Shown here in pieces: positions 55,545 through 62,935 of a DNA stretch of 64,000 nt (position 1 is its first letter; each line of letters opens with the position of its first letter). Source of the DNA: Nocardiopsis metallicus. Lineage in GTDB: Bacteria; Actinomycetota; Actinomycetes; Streptosporangiales; Streptosporangiaceae. Below the pieces are notes generated by a model. It had not been told where the DNA came from. It ran no database searches and was given only the letters and a program-made list of their open reading frames with translations. The DNA lies in NCBI RefSeq assembly GCF_014201115.1, contig NZ_JACHDO010000001.1, forward strand, positions 3,720,001-3,784,000, given 5' to 3'. The translations under genes were made by a program, and so were the position numbers.

Positions 55545-56476
55545 GCGGTTCGCGTCCCCGGTGGGGCGACCTTCCTACGGCTGTTCGCAGGAAGGTCGCT
55601 CTCTTCCTCGGGGAGGAGATCGTCAGCGAGAAGTCGCAGGAGGGCGGTTACACCCCGGCGTTGGCCTCGCTGCTGACCACCGCCAGCGGACGCGCGCTGT
55701 TCTGTAAGGCGATGCCGCAAGACCATCCTTTGTGTCCGACGTTGGATGCTGAAGCCGCCGTGGCCTCGGTCGTCCCGGAAGGGGCAGCTGTTCCACACCT
55801 GGTGTGGGAGGGCACAGAAGAGGAATGGCGGGTGGTGGTCTTCACCGCCGTTCTCGGTCGCCAGGCAGACCTGTCCCCAGGTTCCAACGACATTGACGCG
55901 GTCATCTCCTCGCTCGACGCCCTGGCAGACCACCTCACGCCCAGCCCTGTGGCGTCGACTCCCACCGCACGCCAGGTGCTTGGTCCGGTCCTGCACGGGT
56001 GGTCAGCCCTGGGAGAAGCCCCTTCGAGCGAGCTCGACCCCTGGGCCGTGGCCAACCTCGAACATCTCTCGGCGTCGGAAACCCTGTGGACTCGGTATGT
56101 GGAGGGCAACACTCTGGTGCACGGCGACATCCGCGCGGACCAGTTGCTCATCGACGCGCGCAAATGGGTGTGGGTGGTCGACTGGGCTCACCCCTGCCGT
56201 GGTGCGGCCTGGATCGACGCGGTGGAACTGGTGCCGCACCTCATCCTGGCCGGGCACACGCCCCGATCCGCCGAGAAGCGAGTGGCGGAGTCGGTGCGGT
56301 TCTCCTCGGCCCCGGCTGTGGCGGTCGACTCCTTCGCCATCGCGGCAGCCGGGTACTGGGCGCGGGCCTGCCGTCAGGCTCCTCCACCTGGCCAAGGCGG
56401 AGTGAGGTTGCGCGCCTTCCAGGCCAGGGCGGCGGAGGCCGCCCTGGCCTGGGTGCGCTATCGCTTCGGGGAGTGA
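55541..56476 (+). CDS. aminoglycoside-phosphotransferase-fold kinase
   Basis: A 311-residue APH/choline-kinase-like protein. The Brenner motif reads LVHGDIRADQLLID, and the metal-binding segment VVDWAHPCRGAAWID. The usual Asn of HGDxRxDN is Gln here, which may weaken Mg binding. The N-lobe has Lys in ALFCKAMP. The substrate is unknown; these kinases phosphorylate hydroxyl groups of small molecules. It overlaps the HisRS-like gene by 4 bp (GTGA), so the two products are probably made together. Confidence 0.8.
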   Translation: MSGSRPRWGDLPTAVRRKVALFLGEEIVSEKSQEGGYTPALASLLTTASGRALFCKAMPQDHPLCPTLDAEAAVASVVPEGAAVPHLVWEGTEEEWRVVVFTAVLGRQADLSPGSNDIDAVISSLDALADHLTPSPVASTPTARQVLGPVLHGWSALGEAPSSELDPWAVANLEHLSASETLWTRYVEGNTLVHGDIRADQLLIDARKWVWVVDWAHPCRGAAWIDAVELVPHLILAGHTPRSAEKRVAESVRFSSAPAVAVDSFAIAAAGYWARACRQAPPPGQGGVRLRAFQARAAEAALAWVRYRFGE

Positions 56477-56477
56477 G

Positions 56478-57524
56478 TTAGTCGAGAACGGGGCGCAGGC
56501 CCTTCAGGACACGCTGGTGCGCCAAATCGGTGATGTAGGCGTGGGCCGCCGCGCCGAGTCGAGCACGGGACAGGTCTTGCAGTGCCGTTTCGACCAGTGC
56601 GGCCGCGGTGTGAGCGGCGGCCCGGGCCGCTCCGGTGGTGACGAAGGCTCGGCGGATCTCCTCGGCCTGTTCGTCCGTGGCATGCTCCCCTTCGATTACC
56701 TGGCGCAGCCGGTGATCGGCGGGGAGGCGCTGGTGGAGTTCGATCAGGATGAGGGTGCGGCGCAGGGTGCGGATCTCGGCCGCGTCGTCCTTGCCCGCGT
56801 TCATCAGATCCGGGCATCCGGTGGCCAGGTCGTCCACGATCTGCGAAGCGGTGCCAATGGTCTCCAGAACACGGGCGACGGTCTCGCGCTGGTCGGGGTC
56901 CGCGCCGGTGGCGGCGTGCCCGATCCGCCACGGGAGGCCGTAGCAGTAGTCACCCGCCTTGTCGCGGTACATGCGCAGAACGGCCTCCGTGGTGATGGTG
57001 CCGACTTCGCGCTGCCACAGCAGTTCCTGGAGTTGTCCGTGCTGGGTCCGGCTCACGCACTCGATGACCACGTCCCACAGAACCGCTCGGGTTCGCGGTT
57101 CGGCGTCCTTCATCAGGTCCCTGATCAGGGAGAGGAGCAGGTCTCCCCAGAACAGGGCGGCGCCGTGGCCTGCGGCCCCGATACGGTGCCGGAACGCCTC
57201 GGGCAGGGTGGGGTGGCCGAACTTCTCGGTGTCGCCGTCGACGATGTCGTCGTGGATGGCGAAGAAGTCTCTGATCACCTGCGGGACCAGGGCGAGGGGA
57301 CCGAGTTCCTCGACCAGGCTCTCGGGGAGTTCGGGCCGGTCGTGTCCGGCTCCGACCAGGGCCAGGACCGGGCGGGGCAGCAGGGAGTCGACCTGGGCGT
57401 AGGCCAGGTAATCCTGACCGAGGCCGCTCAGATGAGGTGGCAGTTCCTGCGTCCAGTGTGTGAGGGTCCTCCTCCACAGTGCGTTCAGGGGCGGGGAGAG
57501 GCGGTGCAGTGTGGTGGTCAGCAC
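56478..57524 (-). CDS. polyprenyl diphosphate synthase-like protein
   Basis: A 348-residue all-helical protein of the trans-isoprenyl diphosphate synthase family. The first Asp-rich motif is DDIVD (92-96), in FFAIHDDIVDGDTEKFGHP. The second reads VDDLATGCPD, with Thr where the last Asp of DDxxD is expected. GDLLLSLIRDLM and YRDKAGDYCYGLPWRIG are further family features. It should condense IPP with an allylic diphosphate, though the altered second motif makes the reaction uncertain. The GTG at 57524 overlaps the stop of HisRS-like B by 7 bp; convergent with the kinase gene one base away. Confidence 0.8.
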   Translation of the reverse strand: MLTTTLHRLSPPLNALWRRTLTHWTQELPPHLSGLGQDYLAYAQVDSLLPRPVLALVGAGHDRPELPESLVEELGPLALVPQVIRDFFAIHDDIVDGDTEKFGHPTLPEAFRHRIGAAGHGAALFWGDLLLSLIRDLMKDAEPRTRAVLWDVVIECVSRTQHGQLQELLWQREVGTITTEAVLRMYRDKAGDYCYGLPWRIGHAATGADPDQRETVARVLETIGTASQIVDDLATGCPDLMNAGKDDAAEIRTLRRTLILIELHQRLPADHRLRQVIEGEHATDEQAEEIRRAFVTTGAARAAAHTAAALVETALQDLSRARLGAAAHAYITDLAHQRVLKGLRPVLD

Positions 57525-58855
57525 GAGGTGGTCTCCGGGATGTGTCGGGCCTGGGCGTAGCGGTGGAGGGAGTTGGTGTCGGCGGCCTCGCCCACCCACA
57601 GGTCCACGCGCTGGCCGTCGGTGCGGCCCCGGGTGGCGGTGTAGGCCCTCAGGTAGTCGCGAACCGGGTCTCCGGTCGAGGTCGGGACGAGGAGGCGGTC
57701 GGCGGTGCTGGGGCCGAAGTGGTGGGATCGCTGATGGGTGGGTGCGCCGGTGAAGGCTCCGCAGGCGTCCATGACGGCCAGGAGGCGTTCCATACCGAAG
57801 GCGAACCCGCTGGCGGGGACCGTTCCGGGTCCGTGTGAGGCGAAGTGGCCGATGAGGTGGTCGTAGCGGCCTCCGCCGGCGATTTCCACGAAGCTGGTGT
57901 CTTCCAGGACGACGTCGACCTCGAAGGCCAGGCCGGTGTAGTACTCGTGGCTGCGCACCACGCCCAGATCAATCACCGTGTTCAGGCCCGCCTGGCGTAG
58001 TGCCTGGGTCGTCGACGCGAGCTGTTCCAGATGGCCGGGGGCGACCTCGCCCAAGGTCGCCAGGAGGTCGGGGTCGATGTCTCCGGAGTCGTGGTGGGCC
58101 ATCGCCTGCCAGCGCCGCACCGTTTCCGCGGGGCGGCCCGCGAGCAGGGTGTTCAGCCGCGTGGTGAGCTCACGAGCCCGGTCGGGGTCCTTGCCCGCCC
58201 GGCATTCGGCCAGGGCGTCCAGGCACTCCTTCACCGCGACGGTGGTCTGCTCTTCGAACCCGCTCTGTTCGGCCAGGGTCCGGAAGAGGGCCACGTCACT
58301 GATCCGAACGCGGACCGAGTGCTCTGGTACTCCCAAGGCGCGGAGTGCTCCGTCGATGAAGGTGATGATCTCCGCGTCGGCGGCCGGTGAGGCGACTCCG
58401 AGGATCTCGACTCCGAACTGGCGGAACTCGCGCGCCTTGCCCGGGGAGAGGGTGTCGACCGCTTCATTGCGCCAGCACGGCAGGTCGTAGAAGACCTTCA
58501 GCGGCAGGGTCTGTGCGGGCATGACCGAGGCCAGCCAGCGGGCCACGGAGACCGTGCCCTCGGGGATCAGTACGGCTGGGGTGTTCTCGTAGGTCCGGGT
58601 ATGGCCGGGGCCGTAGTCGGGGACGTCGAGTTCGAAGACGCCCTTGGGGTTCCACTCGGGCCAGGGGGAGGCGCCGACGATCTGGCGGCTGAAGGAGGAC
58701 TTGCGTTCCAGGGCGGGGACCTCGAGGCGGTCGTATCCGCGGGTGTGGGCGTAGTGGGCGAGCACGGACTGGGCGTAGTCGCGCTGGCGCAGTTCGGGGC
58801 CGAACCGGTCGCGGGTTCCCGCGAAGGGCTGGGTGTTGCGGGGGGTGTGGGGCAC
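57518..58855 (-). CDS. histidyl-tRNA synthetase-like protein B
   Basis: A 445-residue second HisRS-like protein, clearly different from A. Signatures are GTRDRFGPELRQRDY, motif 2 EFRQFGVEILG, HEYYTGLAFEV (HisA1 with Glu), GGGRYDHLIG (HisA2) and motif 3 GFAFGMERLL. A region of HisRS insertion type (~190-270) is present. The C-terminal domain is short. The GTG start has GGAG 6 bp upstream. It is translationally coupled to the prenyl-synthase gene. Functions may be amino acid activation without tRNA, or regulation as with HisZ; both are inference. Confidence 0.85.
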   Translation of the reverse strand: MPHTPRNTQPFAGTRDRFGPELRQRDYAQSVLAHYAHTRGYDRLEVPALERKSSFSRQIVGASPWPEWNPKGVFELDVPDYGPGHTRTYENTPAVLIPEGTVSVARWLASVMPAQTLPLKVFYDLPCWRNEAVDTLSPGKAREFRQFGVEILGVASPAADAEIITFIDGALRALGVPEHSVRVRISDVALFRTLAEQSGFEEQTTVAVKECLDALAECRAGKDPDRARELTTRLNTLLAGRPAETVRRWQAMAHHDSGDIDPDLLATLGEVAPGHLEQLASTTQALRQAGLNTVIDLGVVRSHEYYTGLAFEVDVVLEDTSFVEIAGGGRYDHLIGHFASHGPGTVPASGFAFGMERLLAVMDACGAFTGAPTHQRSHHFGPSTADRLLVPTSTGDPVRDYLRAYTATRGRTDGQRVDLWVGEAADTNSLHRYAQARHIPETTSC

Positions 58856-58931
58856 GGGGGCTCCGTTCCTTGCGGTCTCGTGTTCGGTTGAGTGGGTGGT
58901 CGTGGGCTTCGGGCCTTGGCAGGCGGTGCTC

Positions 58932-59144
58932 TCAGTGGGCGAGTGAGCGTTGCTGGGTTCGCAGGGCGAGGACCTCGCTCTTGAGGTAGCGCCGGTGTCC
59001 GCCCGGGGTGCGGAAGCTGGAGATGTGTCCGTTCTCGGCCCAGCGGGCGACGGTGTTGCCGTCCACCCGGAAGAGTGCGGCTACCTCGGCGGGGGTGAGG
59101 GTTTCCAGCGAGGTGAGAGCGTCATCACCGGTCGGGGACGGCAC
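58932..59144 (-). CDS. BldC-like MerR-type DNA-binding protein
   Basis: A 70-residue protein that is nothing but a winged helix-turn-helix: LTPAEVAALFRVDGNTVARWAENG then RTPGGHRRYLKSEV. This is the BldC pattern of Streptomyces (developmental regulator that coats DNA head-to-tail). The start is a GTG at 59144. It is 13 bp from the WhiB gene and about 75 bp from HisRS-like B, so it may belong to that transcript and control the cluster. Confidence 0.85.
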   Translation of the reverse strand: MPSPTGDDALTSLETLTPAEVAALFRVDGNTVARWAENGHISSFRTPGGHRRYLKSEVLALRTQQRSLAH

Positions 59145-59157
59145 GGGTGTCGGTCCT

Positions 59158-59436
59158 TCACTGTTGGAGGGCGGCTTGGGCTTGGACCAGGTAGGTGAAC
59201 CAGTCCCGTACCTGGGGGTTGTGGCGGCGCAGGGCTCGGCGTTCTCGGGCGGTCATGCCGCCCCAGAGCCCGGTTTCGACGGGTCGTTGGAGTGCTTCGG
59301 CCAGACAGGCGCGCTTGATGGGGCAGGGGGCGCAGATGTGGCGTGCTCGGCGTTGCTGGAGGGTGTCTCCGAACATGCGGTCGGGGTCGGCCAGGTCGCG
59401 GCAGCGGGCTCGTGCGTCGGTCAGGGGTGTGTTCAT
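59158..59436 (-). CDS. WhiB-family iron-sulphur regulator
   Basis: A 92-residue Wbl protein. The four cluster cysteines are visible: one in RARCRDLAD, then HICAPCPIKRAC. The turn GLWGGMTARERR follows and a basic DNA-contacting tail. These [4Fe-4S] proteins partner the primary sigma factor. The ATG at 59436 overlaps the stop of the preceding gene (ATGA). Confidence 0.93.
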   Translation of the reverse strand: MNTPLTDARARCRDLADPDRMFGDTLQQRRARHICAPCPIKRACLAEALQRPVETGLWGGMTARERRALRRHNPQVRDWFTYLVQAQAALQQ

Positions 59437-59747
59437 GTCGGGCGCTGTGGGCAGTGGTGAAAGGCGGGCTGGGTCAAGGTCCAGGAGCAACACGGATCCG
59501 GGCAGTTCCAGCCGGTGGGAGCTGGTGAGGCGAGGGCGGCCTCGGTGCGCAGGATCTGGCGGTGGAGTTGCTGCCCGGTGGGCGCGGACAGCGGGAAGAC
59601 GTGGGCTTGACCTCGGTAGAAGGCGAAGTAGGCGCGTGAGCCGGGTCCCCACATCACGAGCCATCGGCTCCGGTGGCGCTGCTGGAGTTGGCGGGCGAGG
59701 CCGTACTGGTCGTGGTCGTCCCTGACGTCCCAGGCCACCGCGCTCAC
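59433..59747 (-). CDS. small hypothetical protein coupled to WhiB and ATPase
   Basis: A 104-residue protein beginning VSAVAWDVRDDHDQYGLARQ, with WLVMWGPGSRAYFAFYRGQ and FPLSAPTG. This small actinobacterial family is often encoded beside anti-sigma-type ATPases. It overlaps its upstream gene (GTGA) and downstream gene (ATGA) by 4 bp each. No catalytic motif is seen; the C-terminus is Pro/Cys-rich. Function unknown. Confidence 0.7.
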   Translation of the reverse strand: MSAVAWDVRDDHDQYGLARQLQQRHRSRWLVMWGPGSRAYFAFYRGQAHVFPLSAPTGQQLHRQILRTEAALASPAPTGWNCPDPCCSWTLTQPAFHHCPQRPT

Positions 59748-60307
59748 CTCGGGGTGTGCTCGGGCCGGTCTACGGGTTGGTTGGTGGCGTGTCCGGGCCT
59801 GTCGACTTCGAACCAGACGCTGGTGCGTCCGTCGTCGTGGTGGACGGTGCCCCATCGGTTCGCGTCCCCTGCGACAAGGTGCAGGCCGCGTCCGCACTCG
59901 CTGTCGGGATCGACCGGCCGCAAGTGGGGAACGGTGATCTCCCCGGCGCGGGGGCCGGCGTCGGTGATACGCACCTGGGTGCGTCCGGGCAGTTTGAACA
60001 CGCTGATGGTGACCTCCCCGCCGGTCTGGCCCGATCGGGTGTGACGCAGGCAGTTGTTGAACAGCTCCGATGCGAGAAGCTCCACGGAACCGACCTCTCG
60101 TGCGGGCAGTGAGGCACGGGTGCGCACGTAGCGGCGCATCATCGCGGCGTACGAGGGTTCCCCGGGCACGGTCATGGCGTGGCCCGTGGGCGCGGCGGCC
60201 GTCTCCAGGAGGAGTGGAGCGCTGTCCACCGGTGCGGTGGTGCGTTTGGGCAGCGGCGGGACCGCTTGCGCGTCGGCGCCGTTTTTCCCGTTCTTCTTGT
60301 GCTTCAT
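59744..60307 (-). CDS. anti-sigma-factor-type ATP-binding protein (HATPase_c)
   Basis: A 187-residue protein with a GHKL ATPase domain of the RsbW/SpoIIAB kind: N box ELFNNCLRH, G1 ITDAGPRAGEI, G2 GRGLHLVAGDANRWG. A Lys/Ala-rich leader of ~40 residues precedes it. It may hold a sigma factor, or phosphorylate an antagonist; no sigma gene is adjacent. The ATG at 60307 has GAGGGG 8 bp upstream; ATG 60322 is the alternative. It heads the minus-strand regulator block and is divergent from the XRE gene. Confidence 0.85.
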   Translation of the reverse strand: MKHKKNGKNGADAQAVPPLPKRTTAPVDSAPLLLETAAAPTGHAMTVPGEPSYAAMMRRYVRTRASLPAREVGSVELLASELFNNCLRHTRSGQTGGEVTISVFKLPGRTQVRITDAGPRAGEITVPHLRPVDPDSECGRGLHLVAGDANRWGTVHHDDGRTSVWFEVDRPGHATNQPVDRPEHTPR

Positions 60308-60537
60308 CAGTGCGCCCCTCATTCGCCTCACCGTCCTCTCGTGCCTGGTCTTTCGTGCCTTGTGCACCAGCTCCAGGTCGTTGTGGAGTTCTCAGTTTTG
60401 GGTGAGGGCGGGGGCGGATCCCATGAACAGCGGTGATGATCGTTATTACGGTGGTGATGGATTCTTCGCCGGGCCTGGCGGAGCCTGCTGAGGCGTTGTT
60501 CTATGGGTTTGAACGGCCCCGGGCAGAAGGAGAAGAG

Positions 60538-61893
60538 ATGTCGATATGCACCAATTGCGGCATCGAAAGATCCTCTGTCTCCAATGCGAAGAATCGGTGT
60601 CGATGCATACCGAAGGGATTCTGGGATAGTCCCGGGGCGCAGGAGGCAGCGGGAAGGCTGGACGCGGGATCTCTGGTACGGCTGTTGCGTTCGCGCAGCG
60701 ATCTCTCCCAGGAGGCCATCGGACGTCTGACCGGCCTCTCCCAGTCAATGGTCTCCCAGCTCGAATCGGGCAGGCGTGACCTCAAGGACGTGGTGAAGCT
60801 GCGCCGATTCCTCAACGGCCTCGGCGCCCCCAGCGTGACCGCCACCCCCGAACAGCGTGAGACCGCCGAGAGCACCAGGTTGCTGGCCCACGCCGCACAG
60901 GTCACCATGGGCGCGATCGACATCGACCCCACCAGGTGGAAAGGGCCCAAGCTCCCCGAGGCTCCGCTGGCTGTTCGCCGTGTGACCGGGACCGACATCG
61001 ACCACGTCGAGACGGTGACCGAGGCCCTGCGCGCCGCCGACTACCAGCTCGGTGGCGGCGCGTGCCTGGACGCGATCATGGCGCACCTGGCCTATGCGCA
61101 CCGGTTGCTGCGCGTGGCCAAACCCGTGAACCGATGCGGCCTGCAGCTGCACCGCGCCGTAGCCGACCTGCACAACCTCGCCGGGTGGGCGAGTTTCGAC
61201 GTGGGCCACTACAGGGTGGCGGCCGAGCACCTGTCGCTGGCCTTGGAACAGGCTCAGTACATCGAGGAGCCCTCGCTGGTGGCCAACGTGCTCTATCGGA
61301 TGGGGCGCCTGCACCTGCACCGAGGCCACACCGTGCAGTCCCTGCGCTTCCTCCAGCTCGGGCAGATCGCCGCTCAGGACTCGGGGTGTGAGCGCACTGT
61401 CGCGCTCATGTGCGCCAACGCGGCCTGGGCCTACGCCGTCTTGGGAGATTCCAAGCGCTCCATGGAATCGCTCGCCCGTGCCCATGACGCCTTCGCTCGC
61501 GCTGAGAACGTGGCCACGCCCTGGGTGCGGTTCTTCCACGAGGCCGACCTGGACGCTCTGACCGGGGTGGTCAACGCCGCGCTGCCCGGGCCCTCTCCCC
61601 GCGCGTACACGGTCACGACCGAGTCGCTGTACCGGGCCGTGGACGCCCGCAGCCCCGCCATGGGTCGCAGCCAGGCCTTCGAGCTGACCACCCTGGCCAC
61701 CGCGCACATCCTCAACGGCGACCCCGACCAGGGGGTACGCATCGGCCACCAAGCGGTCACCCTCGCCCGCCAGGTCCGCTCCGTGCGCGTCATCGACCGC
61801 CTCGCCCCGCTCCAACAAGCGGCCCGGAACTACCGGTCGCGGGGAGAAACAGCGGAACTGGCCGCCGAGATTGCTACCCTTCGCTCATCATGA
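60538..61893 (+). CDS. XRE-family regulator with N-terminal zinc ribbon and TPR-like repeats
   Basis: A 451-residue regulator. It starts with a small Cys cluster, CTNCG (Cys4, Cys7) and CRC (Cys21, Cys23), a likely zinc site not usual in this family. The XRE helix-turn-helix spans ~42-98 (SQEAIGRLTGLSQSMVSQLESG). A helical TPR-like region fills the rest and may bind a signal peptide or small molecule. The ATG at 60538 has AGAAGGAG close upstream; the earlier open frame lacks a site. It overlaps the following phosphotransferase by ATGA. Confidence 0.85.
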   Translation: MSICTNCGIERSSVSNAKNRCRCIPKGFWDSPGAQEAAGRLDAGSLVRLLRSRSDLSQEAIGRLTGLSQSMVSQLESGRRDLKDVVKLRRFLNGLGAPSVTATPEQRETAESTRLLAHAAQVTMGAIDIDPTRWKGPKLPEAPLAVRRVTGTDIDHVETVTEALRAADYQLGGGACLDAIMAHLAYAHRLLRVAKPVNRCGLQLHRAVADLHNLAGWASFDVGHYRVAAEHLSLALEQAQYIEEPSLVANVLYRMGRLHLHRGHTVQSLRFLQLGQIAAQDSGCERTVALMCANAAWAYAVLGDSKRSMESLARAHDAFARAENVATPWVRFFHEADLDALTGVVNAALPGPSPRAYTVTTESLYRAVDARSPAMGRSQAFELTTLATAHILNGDPDQGVRIGHQAVTLARQVRSVRVIDRLAPLQQAARNYRSRGETAELAAEIATLRSS

Positions 61894-62819
61894 GCACCAC
61901 CGGTACCCCCTCCACCAGCCCCCGGTTCGCCCTCACCCGGGACCGCGTCCACAACGTCCTCACCGCCCTGTGTGCCGAGGCCGGGTTAGGAGCTGAGGCC
62001 GCTCAGGGCGCTGAGCTGATCAAGTTCACCAACAACGCCGTCTACCGCCTCCCGGGAGCGGGCATGGTGGTGCGCATCGCCGGATCGGCGACCGTGGTCG
62101 AACGCGTCCCTGTGGTCATCCAGGCCGCCCGGTGGCTCGCCCACCACGACGCTCCCACGGTGCGATTGGTCGAGGAGATCGCCCAGCCGGTGGAGGCGGC
62201 GGGGGCCGTGGCGACCTTCTGGCACCTGGTCCCCGAAACGGGCCCGGAGCCGACCGGTACCGACCTTGGCCGCATCCTCAAGCATCTGCACGCGCTGCCC
62301 GCGCCCGACTTCCCGCTGCCTTCGTGGGAACCGTTCGAGCGCATCCGCAGCCGCATCGCGGACGCCGAAGGACTCGCCGAGACCGACCGCGGTTTCCTGG
62401 TCGAACGGACCAACAGGCTGGAGGCCCAGGTCCAGGGGCTGGTGTTCGAGCTCCCGGCCGGGGTGATCCACGGCGACCCGTTCCTGGGCAACCTCATCCC
62501 AGGTGGGGAGGGGCCGGTGATCTGCGATTTCGACAGTCTCAGCCATGGGCCAAGGGAGTGGGACCTGGTCCCCGCTGCCGTGGGCAAGGTCCGTATGGAT
62601 TACCCCACCGACCCCCACACCCCGCTCGCCGCCGAGTACGGCTACGACGTGCTGGACTGGCCCGCATTCCCCGTGTTCAGGCAAGTGCGCGAACTCAAGC
62701 TCGTCACCAGCGTCCTACCGGTGCTGAACACCAACCCAGGCCTGCAAGCGCAGTGGCGCCACCGCCTCACCACCCTGCAGACCGGGGACACCATCACCCG
62801 CTGGTCCACCTACAGGTAG
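61890..62819 (+). CDS. aminoglycoside-phosphotransferase family protein
   Basis: A 309-residue APH-fold kinase. The catalytic loop VIHGDPFLGNLIP and metal site ICDFDSLSHGPREWDLVP are intact (HGDxxxxN and DFD). The N-lobe is short and adapted (FTNNAVYRL). The substrate is unknown. It is coupled by a 4-bp overlap to the XRE regulator, a pairing seen repeatedly in actinomycetes. It differs from the cluster's other kinase, which has Gln in place of the catalytic-loop Asn. Confidence 0.85.
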   Translation: MSTTGTPSTSPRFALTRDRVHNVLTALCAEAGLGAEAAQGAELIKFTNNAVYRLPGAGMVVRIAGSATVVERVPVVIQAARWLAHHDAPTVRLVEEIAQPVEAAGAVATFWHLVPETGPEPTGTDLGRILKHLHALPAPDFPLPSWEPFERIRSRIADAEGLAETDRGFLVERTNRLEAQVQGLVFELPAGVIHGDPFLGNLIPGGEGPVICDFDSLSHGPREWDLVPAAVGKVRMDYPTDPHTPLAAEYGYDVLDWPAFPVFRQVRELKLVTSVLPVLNTNPGLQAQWRHRLTTLQTGDTITRWSTYR

Positions 62820-62935
62820 CCGAGACCCAGCGCATCGAGTGACGGGAGAGGATCCCGGCATACACCATGTCCTAAACGTGCCTCCGGTCGTCGTCGGCTT
62901 GTTCTATGCTCGTTACACCGAGCCTGGAGCGTGAC

